Below are positions 1 to 13,813 of a stretch of 64,000 nt of DNA, piece after piece. The DNA comes from Colius striatus (taxonomy: Eukaryota > Chordata > Aves > Coliiformes > Coliidae). The DNA is taken from positions 60,165,367 through 60,229,366 of the forward strand of contig NC_084760.1 in NCBI RefSeq assembly GCF_028858725.1. Direction: 5' to 3'. A program made the translations under genes and the position numbers. The first letter of the stretch is position 1. Each line of letters begins with the position of its first letter. The notes beneath the pieces are model-generated. The model was given only the letters and a program-made list of their open reading frames with translations. It was not told the DNA's origin and ran no database searches.

Positions 1-1390
1 TCTTGTTGAGTTTCACCCAAATGGATTCATTTCATGAGCTCAATAACTGCTCTATGGCAATAACCATGGCAAAGAAAGTAAGAATAGCTTGAAGATTTGC
101 TTTCTTATCCAAACTAAAACACCACTGTTGCATCCTACCATCAAGTATTACCACTTACCCAGCTGTTGTACCACTAGATGGTGATGACAAAATCTATTTG
201 TAAATTCTTTGATTATGTTCTGCCTGACAACATATCATTGTTCCTTTTAAAAATTTTAAATGGTTACTGCAAGTTAAAAACTTTTAAGTTCAGAATCTGG
301 ATTCAGAATCTGTCATTTGTTAGCCAGGGACAATTAAAAGTCTTGGCCTCTACCTTTAATGATAGGTCTAATTTTTTCACAGATAATTTCCTTCATTAAA
401 TTATTATGTTTTCCCAATGAAATCAATACATTAAAAATACAGTATTATAAAATACTCAGAGTAATTTTCAAAAAGAAAAGACTGGCAGAGAACAGCTGAA
501 CAGTATGAAAAAAAAAATCTTACTGTTGCTGTTGTACCCACTTAAGACTCCAGATCACCAGCAGATTTTACATACACACAGCTAGGCACACACTTCCACA
601 CTGTTGATGGCACACATCCAACAAGAGCTGAACTGGATATCAGTCCTCCACAAAATCACATAGAGGGACAGAAATGGCCAAAATCAGCTCATATGTATAC
701 TACTCAAGAAGACTGAATAACACCAGGAATTTGGATCTTTTTTTTTCTTTTGTTCTGTCTGTAAAAATGAGATGTATAGGGTTATATGAAAGTGATGCTA
801 CAGAAGGAATCCAAAATCAACATCAACAGACTTATTTAACTAATACAGACAGTTTGATCAGGCCAAATAATTCATTTGTCCTCCCTTTTGTGAAATTCAA
901 TCTTTGTTTGCTTAGCTAATATCCTCCTAAGTAGCCATAAGCCCCATCAGTAGGCTTTAGGAAAGGTTTAATCAGTTTGCAGGAGTGAATAGATACACTT
1001 CCACAACAATCCTCTATGTGCCATCTACCAAAGTCATATGCATGAAAATACAAGTTGTGTCACTGAAAAGAAATTCTAAGGGAGTGTTCCTACATAATTA
1101 TTCTCTCTTTCTTTAACCATTTTTCTCTCCAAATATTTTTTAAGTGGCAAGATGAAATTTGTTTTCTTTTCTGAGGGTAGGAAACCATTGAGGATTTTAC
1201 TCCACTTTTTAACTTAATAAAAAGTAAACAAATTGCTAGTTTCAAAATATTTATAAAATTGTAATATTCTTTACATAGCATCATAAAAATAAAGAAGATA
1301 AAACTACTTTCATAAATTAGGCAGTGTATTTCTGAACTAAAATTATGTTTTAGCTTCAGCCAATTATAATTTTTTAAAAAAAATGAGTAA

Positions 1391-1597
1391 TTTCACTGTG
1401 ATGGTGATGGGAGCCCTGGCACAGGCTGCCCAGAGGGGTTGTGGAGTCTCCTTCCTTGGAGGTTTTCAAGACTCACCTGGACACGTTCCTATGTGACCTG
1501 ATCTAGGTGAACCTGCTTCTGCAGGGGGGTTGGACTAGATGATTTCTAAAGGTCCTTTCCAACCCCTACATTTCAATGATTCTATGATTCTGTGATT
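1391..1597 (+). repeat. CR1 LINE, 3' end fragment
   Basis: Plus-strand copy of the CR1 3' untranslated end: it includes the CCCTGGCACAGGCTGCCC and TTGGACTAGATGATTTCTA blocks and ends in the ATTCTATG-type tail repeats. Severely 5' truncated, about 0.2 kb of a roughly 4.5 kb element, as is normal for CR1. Inserted in MOXD1 intron 4, antisense to the gene. Confidence 0.93.
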
Positions 1598-2227
1598 GTA
1601 TGTGCAGTCAAGAAAAACATTTTAAAAATAAATTCAGAAAATACAAATAATTGCTCCAGAGAACTTTTTAGCAGAACAGCCCCTATCTACAACGGCTATC
1701 GAAGTTAACATGGAAAGCGTGATTCTGATACCACCGTTTTGAACCTCCCTCACTTGAAGGCTGAAAGGTAGGAATCCTGATATATACTGTATTACAAGCA
1801 AATTCTGCTTGTAATACAGATCTGTGAAAGCAGCTGTCACAAATTTCAAATGTAGTTATAGATCAAGCACCTCAAGGCAGAGATTTGGACCTTGCAATTC
1901 TTCATTCTGATAAAGTGAGGAAGCCCATAGTATTTTGGAATAAATATAGATATTTCTCATACTGGCGATCACATGTTGAGTTCTCTGAGTTAATTTAAAA
2001 TTTCAGTCTTACTGAATGCATTAGAGAAATATGACTGACAATTATACAAAAAAAAAAGGAATAGAGTTATATACTTAAAAGCATTCATGAGTTCAAATAA
2101 AAATGAGGGAGATATCTCACCATGCTATCTTAAGCAGTTCAGAAAAATAATAAGTTGTTCTTTTAGTTCTTCAGTATATTGTCCGTGAGAAGGAATGTGA
2201 GAACCACCTTTTCCCTAGCACTCTTAA

Positions 2228-2792
2228 TCATAGAATTATAGAATCATAGAATGGTACGGGTTGGAAGGGACCTTTAGAGATCATCTAGTCCAACCCGCCT
2301 GCAGAAGCAGGTCAACCTAGATCAGGTCGCATAGGAACATGTCCAGGCAGGTCTTGAAGACCTCCAAGGAAGGAGACTCCACAACCCCTCTGGGCAGCCT
2401 GTGCCAGGGCTCCCTCATCCTCACAGTGAAATAGTTTTTTCTTATATTTAAGTGGAACTTTTTGTGTTCCAGCTTCATTCCATTACCTCTTGTTCTGTTG
2501 CTAGCTACCTGACACCCACCATTTAGGTATCTGTAAATATTAATGAGATCCCCCTTCAGTCTCCTCTTCTCTAGACTAAACAGCCCCAGTTCCTGCAGCC
2601 TTTCCTCGTATGAAAGATGTTCCAGTCTCCTGATCATCTTGGTGGTCCTGTGTTGGACTCTCTCCAGACATTCTCTATCCCTCTTGAGCTGAGGAGCCCA
2701 GAACTGGACACAGTACTCCAGATGAGGCCTCACCAGGGCAGAGTAGAGGGGGAGAAGAACCTCCCTTGACCTACTGGCTACCCTCTTGACTA
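2228..2792 (-). repeat. CR1 LINE, 3' fragment with remnant of the ORF2 C-terminus
   Basis: Minus-strand CR1 copy. The tail (TCATAGAAT units on the plus strand) is at 2,228, followed by the conserved 3' UTR and then the C-terminal part of ORF2. The frame encodes the conserved CR1 pieces [19 protein letters not shown] and [18 protein letters not shown]. It is 5' truncated near 2,792. The open frame continues by chance into flanking DNA, so it is not a host gene. Confidence 0.93.
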
Positions 2793-3443
2793 ACAGAAAC
2801 GGTAGAAAATGTGTCATAAGGAAAAAATGTTTTTGCATGTGGGTTTTGAAATCACTTTGGATTCCATTGAATCTTATGTGGATGTTTACATGTTTTCATT
2901 AATTTTTAAATAAAGTACAACATCCATCTCTTTTTTTCATAATATTTAGCTTTTATACAAAGATAAAGGAGTCTGTGCCAACAGGCTGTAACACCACTGT
3001 GGTCATCACAAGAGAGATTATTAGAATCAAGTAAGAATCTGACCCTTTATTTGGAACAATTTTCCTGTTAAATTATTTTTTAGTCTAAAATTACTCTCCA
3101 TCCAATTAAAAATTAGAAACTTGATGGTATATGCTTTTAGATTATTTTACTTAGTTTTTGCCAAAAATGTTTACAGGTGGAAATAGATTTCAACCTCATT
3201 TTCTTAAGGAAGAGAGAATGTAGAAGCAGTGCAAGAAAGAGGCTCTATCCCTGCACATCTCGGTTGTCAGGACACACCACAATCAGGTCCTGGGCACAAA
3301 CAGACTTGACCCATGTTTGTGAAGACAGAGAAAAGGTCTTGTTTTCACTCCAGTAAGGAGTGAAAGAAATTTCAAAAGTGTAAGGGTTTATTTGATGTGT
3401 AATTGTTGAGCTCCTCTAAATTCTCTCAGTCTGAATCACTCAC

Positions 3444-3527
3444 CTTTGTCACGTGATGCTTTTCATGCTGTACAGGAATCTTAAACATTTGGCACCAATA
3501 TGTTGTATCTTTGTCTGGTACAGGCAC
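3444..3527 (-). CDS. MOXD1: MOXD1 coding exon 4 (start of copper monooxygenase N domain)
   Basis: 84 nt, 28 codons, residues 197-224, phase 0 at both ends. The acceptor is ACAG before GTGCCT and the donor is AAG followed by GTGAGT. The peptide includes VPVPDKDTTYWCQMFKIP; the TTYWCQ stretch opens the Cu type II monooxygenase N domain in this family, and its Cys normally forms a disulfide. The exon is separated from exon 3 by only 126 bp (3,528-3,653). It is too short to stand out as an ORF; I found it by reading the minus strand next to exon 3. The next exon, which carries the HH copper ligands, is not in the window. Confidence 0.94.
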
Positions 3528-3653
3528 CTGTCTTAATAAAAAGGGCAAGAACAAAATATTATGAAAGTCATATTACCCTGTTGCCTAAGCCCAAAGCTTT
3601 GGCTACTACCTTACCCCCATCTCCAGATGAACCCAAAACCCGGAGTAACTTAC

Positions 3654-3821
3654 GTCTTTGTTTGTCAAGTCAAAGTATGGCAAAGAGGCAGACAAGACTT
3701 CTTCTTTCTCAGGATTCAGTAAACGCAGACTCTTTGTACCACGATTAGACCCATGGTAATTTTGGCCTGTTTCTCCCATGTCTTTGTGGTGGTAGGCCCA
3801 TATTACCCTCATTGTGCTCTC
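3654..3821 (-). CDS. MOXD1: MOXD1 coding exon 3 (end of DOMON domain)
   Basis: 168 nt, 56 codons, residues 141-196, phase 0 at both ends. The acceptor follows a T6C7 pyrimidine tract ending in AG before GAGAGC, and the donor is GAC followed by GTAAGT. The translation contains MRVIWAYHHKD, YHGSNRGTKSLRLLNPEK and LPYFDLTNKD, which are near-identical to mammalian MOXD1 and close the DOMON domain. The open frame runs past both splice sites into intron sequence, so a simple ORF call over-extends the exon on both sides. Confidence 0.96.
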
Positions 3822-5257
3822 CTGGGGGGGAAAAAAGTCCATAAGGAATAGGAACAATAGCTTCCTTACATACTTAACGTGATTCCTATGATAGGTATGA
3901 TGCAGGTAGTGCTCTATTGGAACAATGACAATGAGTAGCAAAGGAGCAGACATCTACTGACAGAATTCAGTTTTACCTTTAAAATTCATAATATTTTATA
4001 CTCATAGGCTTCACTGGAGATACACAGAAGTTGAATCTCTCTCTGATAGATTGCTTCACTACTGTAGCAAATTTAAAACATCTGCAAATAGCAGAAAAGG
4101 CTCATCAAGAGGTAACCAACTAAAGGTATGAAAAAAAAAATCTAGAGATATCATTTATTTGGAGAGGAACCAGAAGGTTTTCCCCAGAACATTTTCCAGG
4201 CTCAGCTCTGTAATACCTTCCGTGAATTGTGGTCTTTAAATGTCAGGAAAGACAGATATTCAATTCCAGAACAGATTTATATCTTAAAAATCAATCTACA
4301 GCCACAGCACAGATCAGCTCTCTGTAAACCATTCTCAGATTGCAATAATCACCCTTGAGACAAAGTACTCCAATAAATCCTGAAGTACACCAGAATGTTA
4401 AATTATACTGAATTTGGAGCAGGTGTGAAAACCATAGATCCATTGACTGTCTGGAAATATCATGGTTTATACAGCTGTGTTTTGCTTCCTGCATCTTTCA
4501 GCTTCTCATCTTGTTATTATTACATATATTGTGAAAACATAGATAACGAAAAGAGTGTTGAACTACTACAGTAATGCTTCCAAAATGAGTAGTAAACAAG
4601 TCAAAGCACACAAAGCCTTACAAATCTCCCTAACATATCTATAATTTCCAATACAGAAGTTAAAGACTTCATGTAATTTAAAACTATGCTTAGGAAGCAA
4701 CACAGCAGTCCCTAGGGCAACAGAAGAATTTACTACTAAGAGTATTTTACAAAGGAAAGAGTTTTATCATAAAGTCTTCAACTTCTTAATTTTGAATAAA
4801 GAAATAAAACTAATTAAAAATTAATCTAAAATAAAGAAATCTGTACTTTAACTATATCTTCTCCAAACTTTTAAAGAAGTCTATCCTTAAGATCAATTAC
4901 AAGTAAGACCTAAAAAGTTTTTCCCAAGTTGGCACCTCTTCAATAATTTTAACTGTGGGATATGGGGCCTGACGGCCTAGAGGTAGCTGTTTCAATCCTG
5001 TGCCCACTTGGTGTGTTAGAGAACACAATGCATTAAGGTAGAAGGACAAAGAAAGATGAAATTTAAATATAACTGCTTAATAAAACTAGCATAAGTATTT
5101 TACCTGGTTAATTTAAGTAAAGCAAACAGATGTTTCGGAAAGTTGATTTCTCTAATTGTGTTCTTTGGCTAAAATGATGTTTTAATACCTGGCTTCATAA
5201 CCATGTGAACATTTGGTCTGTATTAAATATTTCATCTCTCTATGTACAGCCTCTTAC
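3822..5257 (-). other. MOXD1: MOXD1 intron 2
   Basis: 1,436 bp GT-AG intron between exons 2 and 3. AT-rich, no recognised transposon, and no further MOXD1-like coding stretch. Confidence 0.88.
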
Positions 5258-5404
5258 CGTTATGCTCTTGTCGTTTGTGTCACAAGTGTGCAGTTCTCTG
5301 CTAAAAGCTAATATTGTATGTGTACTGTTTTCCATGGCATATTCCAGATGGTAATCCTGTTGAGGATCCTTTCTCAGGACTCTGTTTTCATCTGTAAAAT
5401 AATC
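5258..5404 (-). CDS. MOXD1: MOXD1 coding exon 2 (DOMON domain)
   Basis: 147 nt, 49 codons, residues 92-140, phase 0 at both ends. The acceptor is CAACAG before GATTAT and the donor is ACG followed by GTAAGAG. The translation starts DYFTDENRVLRKD and contains QQDYHLEYAMENSTHTI and LHTCDTNDKSIT, which align without gaps to the matching exon of human MOXD1 as I recall it. It continues the DOMON beta-sandwich, a domain also found at the N-terminus of dopamine beta-hydroxylase. The NST triplet is a possible N-glycosylation site. Intron 1 before it is 11.3 kb and intron 2 after it is 1.4 kb. Confidence 0.95.
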
Positions 5405-8400
5405 CTGTTGAGAAGAAAAGGTGGCCCATCATTAAAATCTAAGCTTAAACTAAAAATGAAACTTTTTGTCCAATAGTGAAGCCTTTTAAAACACATCTTT
5501 ATGTAAAATGCTAAAGTATCAGAGTTTTGTATCAGTGATAAATTTGAGGTAGCAATAAAAATCACAGAATGAACAAAAATCTCCAAGGAACAAGTGTCCT
5601 CGATAAACAGCTTAAAGAACATCTTGAACAATTCAAACAATGTGCTGTCTGTACGTAACTGCAGAAATAAAGACTACATCCAACAGCCAAGAAGCCTAAT
5701 TTATCATAACTGGGATGCCATGAACTTCAGGAGAAATTAGAGAGATCATGAATTTGACTTAATATTTTCATCAACAGTATTGTCTATCCCTTTTTTCATC
5801 CAACTTTTCATTTTGTTTTTTTTCTTCCCCACGAAAAGCAAACCCCTTGAATGAACACTGACTACAACCAGAAACCTTACAGCTTAACCAGCAGGGTTCA
5901 CACAAAAGGTGCTGGATCGGGGTTAGGCTGGCGATTTTGGTGTAGGAAGCTGTTTGTATGAAGGACAGCTGATGCAGGGTCATTAACCTCCTCACCCCAA
6001 ATTCCTGTGGCCCCGCGCAGCTGGGACCCGACCCTCCCTCTCCTCCCACTCAGGCCACCTGGAAAGGGCTGGCTATCTTCTCAGATGCACTACTCCTGGT
6101 CCCCTTCCTTGGGGTTTTAGGCTCTTCCTGCCTGCTTTGGGATGGAGAGGGAGGCTTTTCACTAACAAGTACATTTCTTAAGCTGATGAGGCTATCTATA
6201 GGCATGCCGTTAATTGTATTGTTTGCAAAACAATGCAGCGATGGTTGAACCTGGAAGGCATTTACTCCTGTAACTATTTGGACCTGCACTCATTTTTAGA
6301 GAGATTTATAGATTTCTCCTTTTCTTTAACTGCAGGTAATCAAGCTGAAAAACCATAAAATATTGTGTCCAAATATTTTGATACCAGTAAAAGCAGCTGA
6401 TACTTTTTAACATACTAAATGATTCTACAATTCTAAAGGACTTAGGAGCTTTAATTTTCAACTTAACCACACCATAGAAATCTGTGTGTGCAACAGACCA
6501 CATACACACCAGTCAGCATTCACCAGCTGGTCTTCCTTTTAGAAGTGTACAAATAACTTCACGTCCAAACATTTCATTAAAGTATATTAATTCAGATTAA
6601 AAATTCTGTAAAATTATCTCAGTCATTATAAGGTTTCAAGGAAGAAAAAGTTTAAAATCTGATCATTTTTCATCAGTATGAAAACACACAGACTTAATTC
6701 TGTCTTGCCAAAAATGTTGCTACAGTTTGGATTTCTTTTTTTAAGTTCTGGAACAAATCTGAATTTTTAAAACATTGAAAGTTATAGAAAAACGTTGTGC
6801 TTTCCCTGTCAACACTTCTCACGGCTACAAATGCATAAGTACACATGTAAAAGAATACACACATGGAATAATCATGACCAAAAAGAGAAAAGGAGGACTC
6901 CGGGACCTGAAGTTATATGCTGAAAGAAAGGGAACTGATGAGTTTTGTTTGTTTGGAGAAGAATTTTGGATTTGCTTTTCCAGAGGGAAATAATAAGCCT
7001 GTTCTTTTCTTCATGTGAACAGGTTGAAAGCCTCTGCCTGAAACCGGCATGAAGGAAAGCTTGGAAATGTGAAGCAAAGATAGGCATACACAATTAAATA
7101 TTTTCTCTTAATAAGACTAGAGGACACAATTGTGAACAAACAAACAAAAAACCTCTTGTGATACAACCCTGACTACCATAAGTGTGGGAGGAGAATGCAA
7201 AAATAACTCAAAGAAATTGTGTAATTAAGGTATTAGCTCAGAGGTGCCTTGATAATGTGATTGTCACTGCAATTATTTCACTCGCCTGGATAACAAAGAC
7301 ACCTCACAGCTCTGGCTCACTGTAAGTTGATCATTTTGTGGCTACCAGCAAGTTCTTTGGCAAAGGTGGTCCCAAAGCCCAGGTCTCAGGAGAGGACCAC
7401 GCTGCTCTTGAAAAGAGGAGAGCTGCATTGGGCACTTGTAGCACTGCCTGTCTGCCCAAGTGCTTGCTGCCTACCCCTGATGTCAACACTGAACAGTGCC
7501 TCGATCCCTGACTCACCCTAAATTATTTTGTGGGTAGATGCTAATCTGACCAACTAATGTTAATCTTTCCCATGTGAAAATTTCAAGTAATGAATTCCTC
7601 GTCTGTACTTACTTTCTCTGTCTGATACACACCCCCTCGAAACAGCCCTTGACTATCGGAGTGCTGAGAATATCTAAGAAGCAATTCTATGTAGTGTCCC
7701 AGAAGACAGAGATGTCCATTTATTCCCCAAATCCAACAACTCCGCCAAGTGCAGTGGGACTGCCCTAGAGGAATCAAGTATAAGTACACTTACCAGGAAC
7801 TATTTAGGAGTTATAAAACTGCCTCTATTACTATTTTTATTGCCTTTGTTGAAAATTATCTGGATATTCATCACAAAAATAAAATCAAATAATGTAACAA
7901 AAAAAATTCTGAACAGCTCAGAATTTGATTACTCATCTTCTCACTTGAAAATGGTTTGTTTATTAGTTTTAAAGCAAAATAAGATAACATTGCCAAGGAA
8001 ACATACTGATCTCTTTCTGCTCACAGAGATTTTAAGTTGAATTATGCAGATTTTGCTCAATTTACTCATCAGACATTAAAAGCCTTTAAGATATGTGTTT
8101 GTGTACAAAACATAACAAAACCAAGGAGGTTATAAAAAAATGAAGACATGCTGACAAACTGTGATGCTGCACCCTTATCATTAGCATCTTGGAAAAGTAA
8201 GAAAAACTTAGTTTTAGATATATCTACATAGATGTATGTCTATATCTTTATACATCTCTTATGCTTCCTTCCAGAGTAGAAAAACAAGAATAAATGAAAG
8301 TCCTACTCCTATGGAACAAATATGATCAAAACCACTGCATTTGGACAGCCTAGAATCCATTCAAGTTCTTGTGTCTAGCCAGAGGAGAAAGAAGGGTACC

Positions 8401-9745
8401 ACTGACGGCCTTTGAAAAGTGACTTACAAAGCCAAAGGATATCACAGTATGAATCCACCAGAGAACAGAGAATGTTAGGCACCTGGGCTCCAGCTGAACT
8501 GAGGATATCTAAATAGGGTAAAAAATTCTCTCAGAGGGAGACTTGTATAACACAGAACTAAATTCACAAGTTTCACTCATTTAATTCTGTAGATTTGTCT
8601 ACAAATGCGTGATGTTTTCAACAACGGAATTAGAGTGCTTCAATATCCATCACAGATAGTCTGAAATGTGCCTTGTATTGGAGCAATTTATTCTTTCTAC
8701 CAGGTAGGAAAAGATTCTCATGTGGCAATCGCTTTCACACAGATTTATTCTTTCCACCCCAAGAACTTAGCTAGAAAACCTGTGTCTTTTGTATGATAAA
8801 TTATACAGATACAAGTCCCCCTGAATTTCATGGAGTCCCAGCAGAGGTCTACAATATTTATCAGGTCCTTAAAACAGAATTTCTGAAACACAACAACGTG
8901 AATTTACATACTGACTCAGCACTTGCATCCAGATTCTTCATTTTCTTATACACAAAAAAATGTATATCATATGTTAAATAAGATAAAGTTTTCAGGTTTC
9001 ACATCAGCTTTACAGAAGTGTAAGCATTAAAGAAAGAGAATATAAAAATGAAATTACTTTTTCTAGCATGAATATCTTATTTTAGTTATTTAAATAGTAA
9101 GTGTTTTAAACAAAGTTTCAGAAGTGTTAATGGTCATGCTACATGATCATAAAGATGCTCTTTTTATTTCAGAATTTGCTTACATAAACTTCATATGGGA
9201 AAAAATTACATTTTCTGTACTTCTTTTGATAATATTGCATAACGTTTTAAACGTTAAGGGATTAAGCTATGCTATCAGTCAAATAATTAAGTATCTCCTT
9301 CCTCACACTACCCAGAAGCTGAAACAACATAAGGAAAATGAAAACTCTTCCTGACAGTATAAGTTATTTTAGATTCTTTTCCAGATATGAAGCCCATCAT
9401 CTTATGCTACTTTTCAAATCCCATTAACCTCTCTCTTCATTTAAAAAAAATTATTTCCAGCATATACAGTTTCTGATTGCTGCTCTATGAACAGTCAGGG
9501 AGAATAATTTTTGAAGGATGTGAAAAGAGGCTGGTTTCTCCTTGGAGAATGTAAGCACAGCTGCAGAGGCAAGTCTGACCCCAAAAGCACCACCAGCTGT
9601 CATCGCAGACTTGAACAGGTGTTTATGGGACTCCCTCCCCAGTTCTTTACAATGTACAAGATTGTTTTGTTTATTATATCCATTTCCCATCCTAAATTAT
9701 ATGCAGCACCTTTCAACTTTAAGTTGTATAAAATAACTCTCAAAC

Positions 9746-9766
9746 TGTAGCCCCTGGTGGGCTACA
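9746..9766. repeat. Short perfect inverted repeat
   Basis: TGTAGCCC, a 5-base spacer, then GGGCTACA: an 8-bp perfect hairpin stem. The flanking CTCTCAAACTG slightly recalls hAT/Charlie terminal repeats, but no matching second end was found. The function, if any, is unknown. Confidence 0.4.
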
Positions 9767-12700
9767 ATCGTCTGGCGGGACAGGCCTGCAAGCAGCTCTG
9801 ATGCTGTGATTTACACATGCTGCCTGTCTCTAACTGAGAGATTGCTACATTTAAAACTTACAAGTAAGTAAAGGGACAATACAGGAATGGGAAATGTGGG
9901 AAAAACAATCTGTGGTGCAACTAGTCCTCTCTGATGGCCTGTTGCCAGTCCATGTTGTTCTGAACATCTCCAAACTGCCTAACTGACATCTAAGACCAGG
10001 ACTGAAGACAAGTTTGGCAAAGAAATTTGGAAGCTATAACCAAGATGAACACTGGCACAGGAGAGTATACTCTATCTGAGTATAAATAGGATGGATAATA
10101 TGCAAAAGAATTGACCCAAACATTTGTTTGAAATAAGTACCAAGCTATGCCTTTCTGGATTTTAAAAAAAAAAACAACTGTGGTTGACATTTCTCTTTTT
10201 TATTGTTGCATTCAATTTAGACGGAATCCTGCTGCTCATGATTCCAGCACACACTGGCTGTTACCACCAAAAAGAAGCTGGTTTTACATTGTACTTGCAA
10301 AGAGGCAAACAGAGTATGAGTTTACAAATAAGCAAACCAAACTTTTTTTGCAACCTCAAATACATTTCAGCTTGAGTTCTTCCAAAGATCTTACTAGGCT
10401 CTTATGGTAGGAAAAAGCAGAGCCCACCCACAGAAAACTAACACAAAGCAGGAGTCTGAAAGCATCATTGCTTCATATAAAAACACCTTGAGAGCATTCC
10501 AGTTGACTGCTCTAATCTTGGGATTGGCCCCAAATGAAAAAATAACCCCAGAAATGGTACAACAACATCAATCAAGCAGTTGCAAAAGTTCCTAAAGTAA
10601 CTGGGATGGACAAGTTCAGTGGCTGTCCTATGAGCAGTCTGTTTGTTGTTAATTTCCTGATTTAGGCTTTTTACCTACGCAGCATCTTAGCCTACAGTGA
10701 TTCAGTGCTTGCTAGGAAGCTCAGATCTCACTCACACAGGCAGTTCTGAGAAGCTGTGCACAATTCCTGGTACAATTCCAATTAAACTGGTTGAATTACA
10801 CTGGAGCAATGTGGATTACTTACTTCACGTGTACTACTACCTTTGACAAGGACAGAAAATTTTGATCTGTAGCAATTGTCGGTGCATCTGCATTTTAAAT
10901 GCAGACATATACACAAACCCACACATTTTCCACTTGTGTATTTAGAGAAACAGATAATGCATCTGTGTGTGTGAACATGTACACTTTTTCTTTTGCAAAA
11001 AGAAGTTGTGTGGTTTTTTACACATGAAACAAAATTATTTACTTAGAGTACACATCTTTCCTAATTCAAACTGTAACTTATTTGAATACACTTCAGTGTA
11101 TTTCTTATATCTGGTTAAATACTGACAGGGGCAGCTTCCTGCTACCCTACAGCCAGCAGTGATATCCCTTGGTTTCTGTGCATTCCTGGGAGACAGAAAA
11201 AATACTGCCTTCTCCATGCACAAATGAAAACCACTGGAATGAGGAGGGCTCTATAACTTACCACACAAAGGTGTAGGAAGCATGAGTGGTTAGAAGTTGA
11301 AATATGCCATTGTTTATCAGCATGGATAATTTGACTTTGCAACAGACTCCCAAGGACGTATTTGAGTCTTTACATCAGGAATCAAAGTTGATTTAAGTAG
11401 TTATATTTCAGTTATATCAGAAGCTATAAAGCTAGATTAAAGGCTGTCCTAACACAAACAGACGAGACAAAACATGTAGCAAAGTGTCTTAAGGGAAAGA
11501 AAATCTCTTAGTTGCAGATACTGTATGATCCAATCTTATAACTGCCCTTTATCACAAGGAACATTCCTTAAACTGGAGACTCATTTAACAAGTAGAAGTT
11601 TTCCTGTTTTAATCACTTTAATTACTTCAATTGTAAGGTAGTTTTAAAAACATTTAAGGGATTTTTGAAGCACAAACATTAGTGATACTTATCCCCAAAA
11701 TTTCTGTATGTGCCTTGGAAAATCTCCTCTCTTTCCTCTCCTACTTTTAAGATACTTGATTGTGTTTAGAGTTAAATATTTCCCCATTATTTTAAGCCCT
11801 TGCATCACTCACAGTGGCTACATTTCCATCCTGCCCCAAATACTTCTTTTCGGGGAGCTGTAGGGAAACTTCCATTTCCCTAGTGTTTCCAAAATCCACA
11901 GGACAAGAAAAAATATAATAAATAACAGAAAACCCTTGCAAAACAGCACACAACTCCCCCTGCAATAAGCAAGAGCTACAGAATTTTTCTCATCTTTTGT
12001 TCACCAATTGTTGCTTCCTTGTCCTCGCTATTGTACCTCTGAAAGGGAACTACAAAGCACCCAGCCAGTGGAGATGTACACTGGAGTGTCTCTTTATGGC
12101 TCACACAGAAGCCAAGAGGGACTCATTAGTCATCTGGGGATTTTGCCTCAGTGCCCAAAGGCATGAAATACCTCCAACAAAGTACCAACAGAGATATGTC
12201 AGTGTGGCACTCACTTTGCATCTCTCTCTTGGTGCCTTTCAATTTGTTTTCTAAACACTTCTTTTGTTGCTGTTGGCATGAGTGCACTTAAAAGCAGCAT
12301 ATCGTTTAGTACAGAGAATGCTCACTGTTTTATGTCCTTTAAAATCTCTTCCAAGTACTTCCCTATGAGCAATTAAGCTAACTCTATGGGATACATTTGA
12401 TAACAGATATTCTTTGGTTTGGGTGACAGTTAACAAGCAGGGCTGTAATGAATAATAAAGTACTTTTTAGTGACACACAGTCCCTATTCACCCTGAGTAG
12501 AGACTATTTTTGTGCAAGTTCAACAGAAGATTCTAACAATGCAACCCTCTTGTATAACTTGCACAAAATAGGCATTCATCAAGGAGGATTACTCTCCCCA
12601 AAACGGGGCTCTCAGCAGCTACGTGCTGTGGGTGGGGATGCACAATTCCAGACAGGGGTGGAGACCAAGGAAAAGGCATGGGTCTAGCAAGAAAATGCAT

Positions 12701-13792
12701 GCTGTGTTGATTCATAAACACAAAAGAGATGCATTATTAAAAAAAAAAAAAGAATATTTAAAAATAAAAAAAAAGAAATAAACTAGATGCAAAAGCTAAG
12801 GCTGTCCCAAGAACTTTTATGAAGAGTAACACGCCTTGCAAGTGACCACGGCACTATTTCAAGGTAATATTTTGCTCTCCTTCCAAGTCCACCCCCTCCC
12901 TACAGAGACAAAGGCAGCTCCCAGCTTTCCACCAGTTGCCACTGGTGTCTTCTACTTGTACTCTCACATACTGACCCAAACTTCACATAATCTGCCACTC
13001 TGTCACCACAAGGCTCTCAGTAACATGTGAGAATAATTTGTTGACTGTTCTCCCTCTTTTTCTCCTTCTGCTTGGTTAGAGGCGTCTTGCTCATGACAAT
13101 ATAGTAAAGCTATGCATATACAAATATATATTCATATATTAATTCTATGTTCTCTACATCCTTCCAAAATATGCCTAAATTCATATTGCAAATACCAACC
13201 TTCTGAAACATTTGGATACTAAATGTATAATTCTCCAATCATTCAAATGCTTTCCAAAAAACTGCTCCGGTATACCATGAAGGTTTATTTTTCTCCTAAG
13301 ACATCGTAACACTTCTCACCTTGATATATTCAGAGAGAACTAAACCTTAGACTTTTAAATCTTTTTAGTCTTAACCTAGACATCCTTTTAGCTTAAAAAC
13401 AGCTCAAACATGGAAAAGTAAACCAAAACAAATAACATATTACACTCCAGTTTAGGATACACTTAAAAACGGAGAGAATAAAAGCCAGTCTCAGATATCC
13501 AGAACTTTAGGTCACCAGTTTTTTTTCCAAAGCAAGCAGTGCCTGCTGCTGATGGGAATAGCATCTACTGAGAGGATGAAGGATAAATGTCAGGAGGAAT
13601 GTTTTCACTCTTCACTGAAAGCTATTTGGAAGTTTTGATCTACCTGGATACACCAATCTTCCACAGACTAAGGAGTTTCTACTTTTACCTTTACCATGGA
13701 TGTAGTCTAACTGCATGTACATGTTTACTCCCAGAAGAGCAGTCTTCCTTCTGAGAACACTTTCTATTTTTAAAAAAGGAGAGAGAATTTAA

Positions 13793-13813
13793 GGGGGGGG
13801 GGGAGGTGGGGGG
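13793..13813 (+). repeat. G-rich simple repeat (possible G-quadruplex)
   Basis: An uninterrupted run of eleven G, then A, GG, T and six G, inside MOXD1 intron 1. There are enough G tracts in close succession to allow an intramolecular quadruplex on the plus strand, which is the non-template strand for no known transcript here. Confidence 0.6.

Larger units (their letters stand above)
1..3443 (-). other. MOXD1: MOXD1 intron 4, partial
   Basis: AT-rich DNA downstream of exon 4 on the gene strand. I looked for the next MOXD1 exon (HHILLYQC-like and FAWAIGGE-like peptides) and did not find it, so the intron continues past the window edge. It contains two CR1 fragments, one in each orientation, at 1,391-1,597 and 2,228-2,792. 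Nothing else recognisable was seen. Confidence 0.8.
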
